Shown: piece by piece, positions 16,339-23,935 of the stretch
Numbering within the stretch: the stretch's first letter is position 1
Layout of the letters: every line of letters starts with the position of its first letter
Source of the DNA: a virus
Direction: 5' to 3' (one strand)
DNA: 29,431 nucleotides
Virus record (IMG/VR): IMGVR_UViG_3300006027_000040
Coordinates: 1 to 29,431 of that record
Notes under the pieces: generated by a model
Databases searched by the model: none
What the model saw: the letters and a program-made list of their open reading frames with translations, nothing else
Told to the model about the DNA's origin: nothing
Made by a program: the position numbers and the translations under genes

Positions 16339-16665
16339 ATGGCAACAATACAAAACATCGTTATCGACCAGGGGACCACATTTAGTTTAGAGCTAACTCT
16401 AACAAATGATGATGGGTCCGCAACCGATTTAACGGATTATACTGTTTCCTCTCAGATGAGAAAAAGTCATTACTCTACTACTTATACAAGTTTTACTACA
16501 AATAAAGTTAATTTAACAGGAGTTATTACCATTTCATTAACAGCTACACAGACATCAGAACTAAAAGCTGGAAGGTATGTGTATGATATTGAAATTACAT
16601 CATCAGAAGAAACTGTTAGAGTATTAGAGGGTATTGTTACTGTAACTCCGGAGGTAACCAAATAA
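16339..16665 (+). CDS. Small beta-rich virion protein (108 aa)
   Basis: The sequence alternates short hydrophobic strands (IQNIVIDQGTTFSLELTLTN, VITISLTAT, RYVYDIEITS), as in Ig-like or baseplate upper-protein N-terminal domains. The phrase IDQGTTF...LTLTNDDGSATDLT is typical of small structural proteins in the fibre region of marine T4-like phages. There is no signal peptide or enzyme motif. Its stop overlaps the next start as TAATG, so the two are translated together. A baseplate or fibre-attachment role is probable from context only. The absence of a ribosome site and the placement of the late promoter suggest a leaderless message. Confidence 0.6.
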   Translation: MATIQNIVIDQGTTFSLELTLTNDDGSATDLTDYTVSSQMRKSHYSTTYTSFTTNKVNLTGVITISLTATQTSELKAGRYVYDIEITSSEETVRVLEGIVTVTPEVTK

Positions 16666-16898
16666 TGGCAATCAAAGTAAGTGCTACAAGAGGCGCAACT
16701 AAAGTATCAGTTAATACAGTAAACACTGGCTCGCAAAGAGTAACAAGTGCTTCATTACAACAATTATCAAATGTAGATACAACAGGAGGCTTAGAGGATG
16801 GATACACTCTAGTTTATGATGAAGACACAGGAAAATGGGTAGCACAAGAGCTCAGTTCTTCTGTTCAATTAGATGTTTTAGATGGCGGAACCTACTAA
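16665..16898 (+). CDS. Short fibre-region protein ending in LDGGTY (77 aa)
   Basis: Residues about 30-60 (LQQLSNVDTTGGLEDGYTLV, YDEDTGKWVAQ) match the short segment that recurs in tail-fibre proteins, with the GY-hydrophobic-Y and GKW motifs. The last six residues, LDGGTY, are nearly the same as the C-termini of the proteins ending at 18381 and 19369. The start overlaps the preceding stop (TAATG). The gene looks like a minimal fibre or connector module whose C-terminal tag may be recognised during assembly, which is inference. No function is established. Confidence 0.6.
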   Translation: MAIKVSATRGATKVSVNTVNTGSQRVTSASLQQLSNVDTTGGLEDGYTLVYDEDTGKWVAQELSSSVQLDVLDGGTY

Positions 16899-16916
16899 AA
16901 TAAAAAGTAGGATTTG

Positions 16917-16924
16917 TATAAATA
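16917..16924 (+). promoter_or_regulatory. T4-type late promoter box TATAAATA
   Basis: Exact octamer 87 bases before the ATG at 17011. A weak inverted repeat CCTACT/AGTAGG (16891-16911) precedes it. The gene downstream has a good ribosome site, AAGGAGAAAATTA. Confidence 0.65.
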
Positions 16925-17010
16925 AAATGGTATAAAACATATAATCAACAACTTTTACATTATAAAAGACAAAGCCCATAAGGGTAAATTTTAATCCAAG
17001 GAGAAAATTA

Positions 17011-18381
17011 ATGGCAACAGTAATTCAAATTAAGAGAAGTGTCAATGATACTGCTCCATCAACATCGGATTTAAGTGAAGGAGAATTAGCCTATAGCCAA
17101 GATAAATCAGGCGATGGTGCTAATGCGATACTTTACATTGAATCAGTTGATTCTAGTAACGCTCAAGTTATTCAGAAAATTGGTGGTAAATATTATACAG
17201 ACATTATCGATGGCGCTACGGATTCTAACACTGCTTCCAAACTAGTTAAAAGAGATGGTAGTGGAAACTTTAGTGCAGGCACAATCACAGCAGCCTTAAC
17301 AGGTAACGTAACAGGAACAGTTTCAGACGTTTCTAACCATGACACAGATGATATTTCAGAAGGTTCAAGTAATCTTTATTTTACAGATGCAAGAGCTAGA
17401 GGTGCTATTAGTGCTTCTGGTGATATTTCATATGACAGTTCAACTGGTGTTATTAGTTTTACTAATGATGCTGGAGACATTGAAAGTGTTGTTGCCGGTT
17501 CTGGTTTAACAGGTGGCGGAACAACAGGTGATGTTACACTAAACATTGGCGCAGGAACAGGTATTACTGTAGCTGCCGATACAGTTGGTTTAACAGACAC
17601 AGGTGTTACAGCTGATTCATACGGTTCAACAACAGCAATTCCAGTCCTTACAGTTAATGCACAGGGACAAATTACAGCTGCAACAACAGCAGCCATTGCT
17701 ACTTCATTCACACTTTCAGATGGTTCTAACACAGATACATTTAGTGGCGGTGAAACATTAACATTCAGTGGTGTATCAAACGAAACAGACATCACAGTAT
17801 CTGACAATGAAGTAACAGTAGGTTTGGTTACTAACCCAACAATTGGTGGTAACTTAACAGTTTCAGGTAACATGACAGTTGCAGGAACAACAACTTCTGT
17901 TAATTCAACAAACTTAGAAGTTAATGACCCACTATTTAAAATGGGTGCGAACAACGATTCATCAGACGCAATTGACTTAGGTTTTTATGGTTTGTATGAT
18001 ACATCAGGTTCACAAGACTTATTTGCAGGTTTGTTCAGAGATGCAAACGACGGTAAATGGAAACTGTTTAAAGATTCACAATCCGAACCAACAACAACTG
18101 TTGACACTACAGCAACAGGATATAGTGTTGCTACTTTAGTTGCCAACCTCGAAGGCGATGTTACTGGTTCATTAACAGGCGGAACTGTTAGCGGACTAAG
18201 TGCAGCAATCGGTGTTGCAGACGGTGGAACAGGTGCAGGAACATTTACATCAAATGGTATTGTATTCGGTAACGGAACAGGCGCATTACAAGTAACAGCA
18301 GCCGGAACAGATGGTCAAGTTCTAATTTCCAATAGTGGAACACCAGAATTTACATCATCATTAGACGGCGGTTCTTACTAG
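17011..18381 (+). CDS. Tail-fibre-like virion protein (456 aa)
   Basis: The N-terminus IQIKRSVNDTAPSTSDLSEG resembles the adaptor domain of Mtd_N-like fibre proteins (a positively charged start, then D/EGELAY). KLVKRDGSGNFSAGTITAAL near residues 78-97 is a widespread fibre motif. The segment SEGSSNLYFTDARARGAIS also occurs, altered, in the 425-aa protein at 19412. Beta-rich Gly/Thr repeats (NLTVSGNMTVAGTTTSVNST) follow, then a segment with FYGLYDTSG and GKWKLFKD. The C-terminus is LDGGSY. The product is a probable trimeric fibre exposed on the virion; the receptor is unknown. A strong terminator follows directly. Confidence 0.7.
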   Translation: MATVIQIKRSVNDTAPSTSDLSEGELAYSQDKSGDGANAILYIESVDSSNAQVIQKIGGKYYTDIIDGATDSNTASKLVKRDGSGNFSAGTITAALTGNVTGTVSDVSNHDTDDISEGSSNLYFTDARARGAISASGDISYDSSTGVISFTNDAGDIESVVAGSGLTGGGTTGDVTLNIGAGTGITVAADTVGLTDTGVTADSYGSTTAIPVLTVNAQGQITAATTAAIATSFTLSDGSNTDTFSGGETLTFSGVSNETDITVSDNEVTVGLVTNPTIGGNLTVSGNMTVAGTTTSVNSTNLEVNDPLFKMGANNDSSDAIDLGFYGLYDTSGSQDLFAGLFRDANDGKWKLFKDSQSEPTTTVDTTATGYSVATLVANLEGDVTGSLTGGTVSGLSAAIGVADGGTGAGTFTSNGIVFGNGTGALQVTAAGTDGQVLISNSGTPEFTSSLDGGSY

Positions 18382-18395
18382 GTCTTACTAAATTT

Positions 18396-18422
18396 GGGGG
18401 TCTTTCAATCAGGCCCCCTTTT
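18396..18422 (+). terminator. Rho-independent terminator
   Basis: GGGGGTCT and AGGCCCCC form an 8-bp stem (one G-U pair) with loop TTCAATC, followed by TTTT. It lies 15 bases after the stop at 18381. Confidence 0.85.
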
Positions 18423-18438
18423 ACAGGATAATTAAATT

Positions 18439-18843
18439 ATGGAATATAAAAGTGAAGGGGCAAAAAAGCCGGCAGGGAATAAAGTCCTTGACCATTATTT
18501 AAACTCATTGGCTGGTAAAGTTAATGAATTAAATTTAAATAAAATATTTTTAGAGTCTCAACTGGCAATGAAGAACGAGGAAATACAAGAATTAACCGTT
18601 CAATTACAAAATGTGCCAGAAGTAAAAGACGACGAAGAAGATGATGAGAAATTTATTTCTATGAAAAAAGACTTATCTGATGCAAAGAAAAAAATAGCTC
18701 AGTTAAGTCAAGAATTAAAAAGTTCTGAATTTAAGCAAGGCGGAGATTCAGAGTTAGTGGAAAAATTAAGACAAAAAAACTTAAAACTTGAAAGTCAGTT
18801 ACATGAATTACAAGTTGCAAGGAGAAAAGATAGGAAACAATAA
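18439..18843 (+). CDS. Coiled-coil protein of unknown function (134 aa)
   Basis: Residues 20-60 (NSLAGKVNELNLNKIFLESQ, then MKNEEIQELTVQLQN) and 72-134 (MKKDLSDAKKKIAQLSQELK, KLRQKNLKLESQLHELQ) show strong heptad patterns, separated by an acidic stretch (VKDDEEDDEKF). This predicts two coiled coils. The N-terminus is basic and polar (YKSEGAKKPAGNK). The gene starts after a terminator with AGGATAATTAAATT upstream and stops 3 bases before the next gene. It may be an assembly factor or a structural rod near the fibres. No family is recognised. Confidence 0.65.
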   Translation: MEYKSEGAKKPAGNKVLDHYLNSLAGKVNELNLNKIFLESQLAMKNEEIQELTVQLQNVPEVKDDEEDDEKFISMKKDLSDAKKKIAQLSQELKSSEFKQGGDSELVEKLRQKNLKLESQLHELQVARRKDRKQ

Positions 18844-18846
18844 TAA

Positions 18847-19155
18847 ATGGCTATTACTTTAAAACCAAAAAGAAGTGAAACAAACGGAGCTGTTCCAACG
18901 GCTGGAGACTTAGAAGTCGGCGAATTAGCTATGAACCCAACGAACAAGAAATTGTTCACAAAAGATACATCGGGAAATATTATTACAGTTGCTAACTATT
19001 CAGTTGGTGACCCTAATCTTATTTTTCCAATTGGTGACTATGGAGATTTAACTGATACCGCAGTAGACGCTTTCGGTATCTCAATAGCTACAGCCTTTGA
19101 TTGTCAGAATCCAACAAACGATTTGACAATTGAAGACTTGGGCGAATTAAGTTAG
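18847..19155 (+). CDS. Small fibre-adaptor-like virion protein (102 aa)
   Basis: The first 50 residues (ITLKPKRSETNGAVPTAGDL, then EVGELAMNPTNKKLFTKDTS) fit the adaptor pattern found at the N-termini of fibres in this region: a basic strand, P-T/S-x-x-D/E-L, and GELAMN/AY. The remaining 50 residues are acidic and unfamiliar (FPIGDYGDLTDTAVDAFG, then TIEDLGEL). No long shaft follows, so it is a short adaptor-type protein. Only 3 bases separate it from the coiled-coil gene and 13 from the next small adaptor. A structural role is likely by context. Confidence 0.55.
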   Translation: MAITLKPKRSETNGAVPTAGDLEVGELAMNPTNKKLFTKDTSGNIITVANYSVGDPNLIFPIGDYGDLTDTAVDAFGISIATAFDCQNPTNDLTIEDLGELS

Positions 19156-19168
19156 AGAGGAATAACTA

Positions 19169-19369
19169 ATGCCAAAGAAAGTTCAATTTAGACGAGGAAC
19201 AGGAACACAAAATGATGCTTTTACCGGCGAAGAAGGTGAAATCACAATGAACACAAGCAATAATTCTATTAGAATTCATGACGGTTCTACAGCAGGTGGA
19301 CACGAAATGATGAAAGTAGATTTAAGTAATATGGAAGATGGTTCTTCTTTAGACGGCGGTTCTTATTAA
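19169..19369 (+). CDS. Mtd_N-like adaptor-only protein ending in LDGGSY (66 aa)
   Basis: The first 54 residues match the N-terminus of the next gene's protein at 34 of 54 positions by hand count (VQFRRGT, FTG, GEIT, HDGSTAGG, DLSN). This is the N-terminal adaptor seen in many phage fibre proteins, including Mtd_N-like ones. Here it is followed only by MEDGSS and LDGGSY, with no fibre shaft. AGAGAGGAATAACTA is the ribosome-binding region. It may plug a fibre-attachment site or act as an adaptor; this is inference. Confidence 0.65.
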   Translation: MPKKVQFRRGTGTQNDAFTGEEGEITMNTSNNSIRIHDGSTAGGHEMMKVDLSNMEDGSSLDGGSY

Positions 19370-19382
19370 AACATTTTGCATT

Positions 19383-19390
19383 TATAAATA
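19383..19390 (+). promoter_or_regulatory. T4-type late promoter box TATAAATA
   Basis: Exact octamer between the adaptor-only gene and the long fibre gene, 22 bases before the ATG at 19412. The ribosome site is ACAGGAGATATTAAAA. Confidence 0.7.
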
Positions 19391-19411
19391 GAATAACAGG
19401 AGATATTAAAA

Positions 19412-20689
19412 ATGCCAACTCAGGTCCAATTTAGAAGAGGAACAGATTCTCAATCAAGCAGTTTCACGGGAGCAGCCGGTGAAATTACAATCAATTTAAC
19501 CAACGACAGTATTCACGTCCATGACGGTTCTACTGCAGGCGGATTTGAGTTAGCAAGAGCTGACTTAAGCAACGCTGAAGGAACTACTGTTGCTGCAGGA
19601 ACAGGTATTACTAAGGTCGGAACAACACTTAGTATTGGCCAGGATGTAGCAACAACAGCTAACGTTACATTTAATAACGTAGATGTAGATGGAACACTTA
19701 CAATAGGTGGAACAACTACAACATCAGGAAGTATTATTCCAGACGCCGACGTCTCATATGACTTAGGTTCTGCTAGTTACCAATGGCGAGACGTATACGT
19801 TGGTCCAGGTTCATTATATGTTAATGGTCAAAAAGTATTAGAAGATAGTTCAGGAACAATTGTTGTTTCTGCAGACGATGACCAAAACCTACAAATGAAA
19901 ACAGCAGGAAGTGGAGACATAGAATTTAATCCATCAGGCACAGGTATTATCCAAGTTAAAGGCACATTGCAAATGTTGGATGGCGAAAACATTACTAACA
20001 GTGCAGGTAACGCTGTTACATTTGGTAGTGGTTTAGAGTCAGATTCACTTGCATCAGCATCAACAGATACAGATTTAACATTAAGTGGTAACGGAACAGG
20101 TAATGTTGTTGTTTCAGATAGTTTAACAGTTTCAGGTAACTTAACCGTTTCAGGAACTACAACAACTGTAAACTCCGAAACAATTTCACTTGCAGATAAC
20201 TTAATCGATTTAAACAGTAACTTCACTTCAGGGTCTCCTACTGAAGATGCAGGTATACGTATAATGAGAGGTGACTCTAGCAATACTCAATTAAGATGGA
20301 ACGAAACATCTGACCAATGGGAATTTACAAATGACGGTTCCTCATACGTTAAAATCGCAACAGACACAGACGACCTTGCAGAAGGTTCAACTAATGAATA
20401 CTTTACAAACACTAGAGCAAGAAACGCTATTGGTGTTTCAGGTGGCGGACTTACATACGATGCCAGCACAGGTGTTGTTACAATTGCAGATGTTCCGACA
20501 TCAAATGTTGATGGATTAGACACAGCTTTAGGTCTTAAAGCACCGTTGGCTTCACCAGACCTTACTGGTTCACCGACTGCTCCAACAGCAGCCACAGGAA
20601 CTAATACAACACAGATTGCTTCAACAGCATTCGTTCAACAAGAATTAGACGCGCTAAGAGCAGAACTATACGCTTACGACGCTAGTTAA
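19412..20689 (+). CDS. Tail-fibre protein with Mtd_N-like adaptor (425 aa)
   Basis: Residues 1-55 are the adaptor (VQFRRGTDSQ...HDGSTAGGFELARADLSN). Residues about 100-140 (SGSIIPDADVSYDLGSASYQ, then WRDVYVGPGSLYVNG) match the common phage segment DLGS...WRDVY. Residues about 230-310 (NLTVSGTTTTVNSETISLAD, then WEFTNDGSSYVKI) and the LAEGSTNEYFTNTRARNAIG segment are shared with the 456-aa protein. The C-terminal 50 residues contain APLASPDLTGSPTAPTA and TQIASTAFVQQELDAL, a widespread fibre ending. No catalytic residues are seen. The product is very probably a trimeric tail fibre on the virion. It is followed by a strong terminator. Confidence 0.75.
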   Translation: MPTQVQFRRGTDSQSSSFTGAAGEITINLTNDSIHVHDGSTAGGFELARADLSNAEGTTVAAGTGITKVGTTLSIGQDVATTANVTFNNVDVDGTLTIGGTTTTSGSIIPDADVSYDLGSASYQWRDVYVGPGSLYVNGQKVLEDSSGTIVVSADDDQNLQMKTAGSGDIEFNPSGTGIIQVKGTLQMLDGENITNSAGNAVTFGSGLESDSLASASTDTDLTLSGNGTGNVVVSDSLTVSGNLTVSGTTTTVNSETISLADNLIDLNSNFTSGSPTEDAGIRIMRGDSSNTQLRWNETSDQWEFTNDGSSYVKIATDTDDLAEGSTNEYFTNTRARNAIGVSGGGLTYDASTGVVTIADVPTSNVDGLDTALGLKAPLASPDLTGSPTAPTAATGTNTTQIASTAFVQQELDALRAELYAYDAS

Positions 20690-20710
20690 TAATTAGACTT
20701 TAGTTACAAG

Positions 20711-20735
20711 AAAGGTCCGTTAAGGGCCTTTTTTG
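20711..20735 (+). terminator. Rho-independent terminator
   Basis: AAAGGTCC and GGGCCTTT pair (one G-U) around loop GTTAA, followed by a T-run. It lies 22 bases after the stop at 20689 and ends the fibre block. Confidence 0.85.
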
Positions 20736-20755
20736 TGCCTGCCTATTTCGTTTTG

Positions 20756-20763
20756 TATAAATA
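20756..20763 (+). promoter_or_regulatory. T4-type late promoter box TATAAATA
   Basis: Exact octamer between the terminator and the neck gene, 22 bases before the ATG at 20785. It probably drives the gp13 to gp17 cluster. Confidence 0.75.
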
Positions 20764-20784
20764 GTAACATTAAAGGAATTACTT

Positions 20785-21753
20785 ATGGCACTTTCAACAA
20801 GACAACAATTAATAGATTATTGTTTACGTAGATTAGGATTCCCTGTTATAGAAATTAATGTAGATGACGGGCAAATATCAGACAGAATAGATGATGCCTT
20901 ACAACTCTGGCAAGAATATCACTTTGATGGCACCGAAAGAGTTTACATAAAAAGACAACTAACAGGAACCGAATTAAATATACAAAACTCTGTTGCTAAT
21001 AATTTTACAGTAGGTGAAAAAGTTACAGGTTCTACATCAGGAGCATCTGCAAAAATTACCTCAATTGCATCTAACTTTCAATTTATCGTAGATGATATTA
21101 AGAAGGGTGACTTTGTTGCATCTGAAACAATTACCGGTGACCAATCAGGTCAAACAGCAACATTATCTACTACCACACCGTTTACAAAAGGAGATTTAGA
21201 AAACGGATATATTCCTATAGGCGATAGTATTTTAGGTGTTACAAAAATGTGGAAATTTGGTGCCGTTGTAGGTAGTAAATCAGATGGACTATTTGATGTT
21301 GATTACCAATTTGCCTTAAACGATTTGTATAATTTATTAAGTGCAGACGTTACATATTATTCAATGGTTAAAACACATATGAACGTATTGGAGTCCTTGT
21401 TTGTAACCGAGAGACAGATACGTTTTAATAGAAAAACAGATAAACTTTACATTGATACCGACATGGATAAAACATTTAATGTAGGGGATTACGTAATTGC
21501 TGAAGGCTGGGCTTTATTAGACCCTGAAACATACACAGAAGTCTATGACGATATGTGGCTTAAAAGATATGCAACTTCATTGATTAAAAGACAATGGGGT
21601 GAGAACATGAAGAAGTTTGGTGGAATACAAATGCCAGGTGGAGTTACTTTAAATGGTGACCAAATTTATGCAGAAGCAGTAAATGAGATTGCAACTATAG
21701 AAGATGAGATGCAAATCAGATACGAACTCCCACCAACATTTATGACAGGGTAA
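20785..21753 (+). CDS. 13: Neck protein gp13 (322 aa)
   Basis: The start (STRQQLIDYCLRRLGFPVIE) and the C-terminal half (YDDMWLKRYATSLIKRQWGE, then NMKKFGGIQMPGGVTLNGDQ) are typical of the T4 gp13 family, the neck protein that completes the head and joins it to the tail. The length is close to T4 gp13 (309 aa). A region of about 58 residues (residues 72-129, NNFTVGEKVTGSTSGASAKI to ATLST) looks like an inserted beta module and resembles one in the 2063-aa protein. GGAATTACTT precedes the ATG. The next gene starts 3 bases after the stop, as expected for the gp13-gp14 pair. Confidence 0.85.
   Translation: MALSTRQQLIDYCLRRLGFPVIEINVDDGQISDRIDDALQLWQEYHFDGTERVYIKRQLTGTELNIQNSVANNFTVGEKVTGSTSGASAKITSIASNFQFIVDDIKKGDFVASETITGDQSGQTATLSTTTPFTKGDLENGYIPIGDSILGVTKMWKFGAVVGSKSDGLFDVDYQFALNDLYNLLSADVTYYSMVKTHMNVLESLFVTERQIRFNRKTDKLYIDTDMDKTFNVGDYVIAEGWALLDPETYTEVYDDMWLKRYATSLIKRQWGENMKKFGGIQMPGGVTLNGDQIYAEAVNEIATIEDEMQIRYELPPTFMTG
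20998..21171 (+). repeat. TVTG-TSG type beta module in gp13
   Basis: FTVGEKVTGSTSGASAKITS and a second half FVASETITGDQSGQTATL form two related strands. The module at about 1208-1433 in the 2063-aa protein (YVGDTVTGGTSGMVAKIKSV, FAAGETLTVTSTDSG) has the same layout. Confidence 0.5.
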
Positions 21754-21756
21754 ACC

Positions 21757-22500
21757 ATGCCTACAAATTTTTACTTTCAATCTGGAAATACATCTGGCAC
21801 CGATAGTGAACAACTATTAGTGGAAGACCTAATCATTGAAAGTATTAAAATTTACGGACATGATGTTTACTATATGCCTAGAACATTAGTAACAAGAGAT
21901 GAAATATTTGATGAGGACGCTTTAAGTAAATTTGAAGAAGCCTTTCCATTAGAAATGTATTTGGAAAACGTCAATGGTTACGATGGAGAGGGAGAATTAT
22001 TCCAACGTTTTGGTTTAGAAGTTAGAGACCAAGCTACTTTTGTTTTGCCTAGAAGGCGATGGAATCAGTTAGTAGATTATAGTGGAGGAACGTTTCTTCA
22101 AAGTGGTAGCAGGCCTATGGAAGGAGATATGTTATTCTTTCCTAAAACTAATTCATTGTTTGAAATTAAAATGGTTGAGTTTCAAGACCCGTTTTATCAA
22201 CTAGGAAAACTCTATACGTTTAAACTTATATGCGAACTTGCAGAATATAGTTCTGAAAGGATTAATACAGGCAGAACTGAGATTGATAGAATTGAGGAAG
22301 ATAATAGTGTTGATACATATCTTTACCAATTACTATTAGAAGATAGCAGTATGTTTAAACTGGAAGACAACGGTTACTTTATTACTGAGGACTTTGCTAT
22401 TAAACCTGCAACACAGGGCGACAATGCAGATTTTGACACCATAGAAGTAGCAGAAGATATATTAGACTTTAGTGAAAGTAATCCGTTTGGAGAGTTATAA
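21757..22500 (+). CDS. 14: Neck protein gp14 (247 aa)
   Basis: The sequence MPTNFYFQSGNTSGTDSEQL, IKIYGHDVYYMPRTLV, and ATFVLPRRRWNQLV is characteristic of T4 gp14, the second neck protein, which closes the filled head and connects to the tail. Length is near T4 gp14 (256 aa). PMEGDMLFFPKTNSLFEIK fits the conserved middle. It follows gp13 by 3 bases and its stop overlaps the gp15 start (TAATG), so the neck and tail-completion proteins are translationally coupled. No insertion module is seen here. Confidence 0.85.
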   Translation: MPTNFYFQSGNTSGTDSEQLLVEDLIIESIKIYGHDVYYMPRTLVTRDEIFDEDALSKFEEAFPLEMYLENVNGYDGEGELFQRFGLEVRDQATFVLPRRRWNQLVDYSGGTFLQSGSRPMEGDMLFFPKTNSLFEIKMVEFQDPFYQLGKLYTFKLICELAEYSSERINTGRTEIDRIEEDNSVDTYLYQLLLEDSSMFKLEDNGYFITEDFAIKPATQGDNADFDTIEVAEDILDFSESNPFGEL

Positions 22501-23489
22501 TGTTAAAAGGTAAAAATTTTTATCACCAACATATACGTAAGGCTATTATAGCTTTTGGAACTATATTTAATAACATAGTTATTGAACGTAAAAATACTTC
22601 TGGAGTTATAGAACAATCCATAAGAGTCCCTTTAGCCTATTCAACAAAACAAAAGTTCTTATCTAGAATAGAACAAATACCGACAGTTGAAAGTAGAGGA
22701 GAGGTTGCTATTGTTTTACCTCGTATGGGGTTTGAGATTACTTCATTACAATATGATGCCTCTAGAAAGATATCACAAATTAATAAACACATTAAATCTA
22801 ATACTACTGATTCTTTAAGTGTTAAGCGACAATTTGTTTCTACTCCATATGACTTAAACTTATCTTTATATATATTTGCGAAGAATCAAGAAGACGGGTT
22901 AGGAATATTAGAACAAATTCTTCCTTACTTTAATCCTGACTTTAATATAACAATTAATGATTTGCCTGAGATGGATATTAAACGAGATATTAAAGTTGTG
23001 TTAGATAATATTAATTATGAGGATAACACTTCAGGAACATTTGCTGCCAGACAAAGTATCGTTTGGACATTAAACTTTAATATGAAACTTAATTTCTATG
23101 GTCATGTTGCGAATGAGGGTATTATACGTAGAGCAATTGCTAACGCTTTTACACAAATAGATACAGGCGGAGAAGGAACAAAAATAACTGCTTCAGTTCA
23201 ACCAGGAACTGCTACAGCTACAGCAACAATAAGTTCTGGTAGTATAGATAGTATTAATTTAACATATGCTGGCACAGGCTATGTGAAAGAGCCTAATGTT
23301 ACTATAGAAGGTAATGGTAGAGCTCATGCTGTAATGATTGAAGACAGAATTAAAGAAATAATAATAGATGATGTAGGGTCTGGATATGTTACTGCACCAG
23401 CAATTACAATAGAATCCCCTTTAAATGGTGATGATGTAATTACAATAGAAGACCCATATAGATTCCTAGTGGAGTTTGATAAAATATAA
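22500..23489 (+). CDS. 15: Tail completion / sheath terminator gp15 (329 aa)
   Basis: RKAIIAFGTIFNNIVIERK, IRVPLAYSTKQKFLSRIEQI, VLPRMGFEITSLQYDASRK and LYIFAKNQEDGLGILEQILP align in order with T4 gp15, the protein that caps the tail and binds the neck. T4 gp15 has 272 residues; the extra length here is mostly the C-terminal segment at about residues 236-306. That segment contains two Gly-rich beta modules (TYAGTGYVKEPNVTI and DVGSGYVTAPAITIESP) like those of the sheath protein. Overlaps with gp14 and gp16 are both TAATG. Confidence 0.85.
   Translation: MLKGKNFYHQHIRKAIIAFGTIFNNIVIERKNTSGVIEQSIRVPLAYSTKQKFLSRIEQIPTVESRGEVAIVLPRMGFEITSLQYDASRKISQINKHIKSNTTDSLSVKRQFVSTPYDLNLSLYIFAKNQEDGLGILEQILPYFNPDFNITINDLPEMDIKRDIKVVLDNINYEDNTSGTFAARQSIVWTLNFNMKLNFYGHVANEGIIRRAIANAFTQIDTGGEGTKITASVQPGTATATATISSGSIDSINLTYAGTGYVKEPNVTIEGNGRAHAVMIEDRIKEIIIDDVGSGYVTAPAITIESPLNGDDVITIEDPYRFLVEFDKI
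23205..23417 (+). repeat. Gly-rich beta module pair in gp15
   Basis: Two modules, each with strand, AGTGY or GSGY, P-x-(V/I)-T-I and a tail. They lie near the C-terminus and have the same layout as those in gp8, gp18 and the 2063-aa protein. Confidence 0.6.
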
Positions 23490-23935
23490 TGGAAACAAAA
23501 GATAATAAAATATTTGAAGCCTTAGATAAAACATTTGATACGGTGACAAAAGACCTTAAAGTTAAGGTTCCTGAAATAAAAAAAGGAACTGTAGATGAGG
23601 ATTTTGAAGAAGCCCGAGGTGTTTTAAAAAGAGCTATGGCTTATAGTGAATCTACTATTCAAGGTATATTAGCAGTTGCACAAAATAGTGATAACCCCAG
23701 AGCATACGAAGTGGCAGCACAGGCAATTAAAAACTTGGGCGACCAAGCACTTCAAGCTATGGATATACAAGAGAAAAAACAAAAAATAGAAAATGCTGAT
23801 GAAAATAAACCCAAACAAATTGGCACTCAAAACAACATAGTATTTAATGGAAGCACTTCCGACCTCTTAAAAGCAATACAAAAAGAGAACGAAAAGGTAA
23901 TTGAACATGAGTCAACAGATGACGGAGACAACTGA
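23489..23935 (+). CDS. 16: Small terminase subunit gp16 (148 aa)
   Basis: Position between gp15 and gp17, length close to T4 gp16 (164 aa), and composition identify the small terminase that recognises DNA and stimulates the packaging motor. Residues about 30-110 are helical (DEDFEEARGVLKRAMAYSES, then NPRAYEVAAQAIKNLGDQAL), matching the central oligomerising region. The C-terminus (NNIVFNGSTSDLLKAIQKEN) resembles the gp16 tail. The start overlaps the gp15 stop (TAATG) and the gene overlaps gp17 by 29 bases. Confidence 0.8.
   Translation: METKDNKIFEALDKTFDTVTKDLKVKVPEIKKGTVDEDFEEARGVLKRAMAYSESTIQGILAVAQNSDNPRAYEVAAQAIKNLGDQALQAMDIQEKKQKIENADENKPKQIGTQNNIVFNGSTSDLLKAIQKENEKVIEHESTDDGDN

Noticed and set aside
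17376-17954. 192-codon reverse-strand frame inside the 456-aa fibre gene
   Set aside because: Pro/Val/Ser-rich complement of a repetitive forward gene, with the forward protein clearly conserved.
17011-20689. Diversity-generating retroelement suggested by Mtd_N-like fibres
   Set aside because: No reverse transcriptase gene or template/variable repeat pair is visible in the window.
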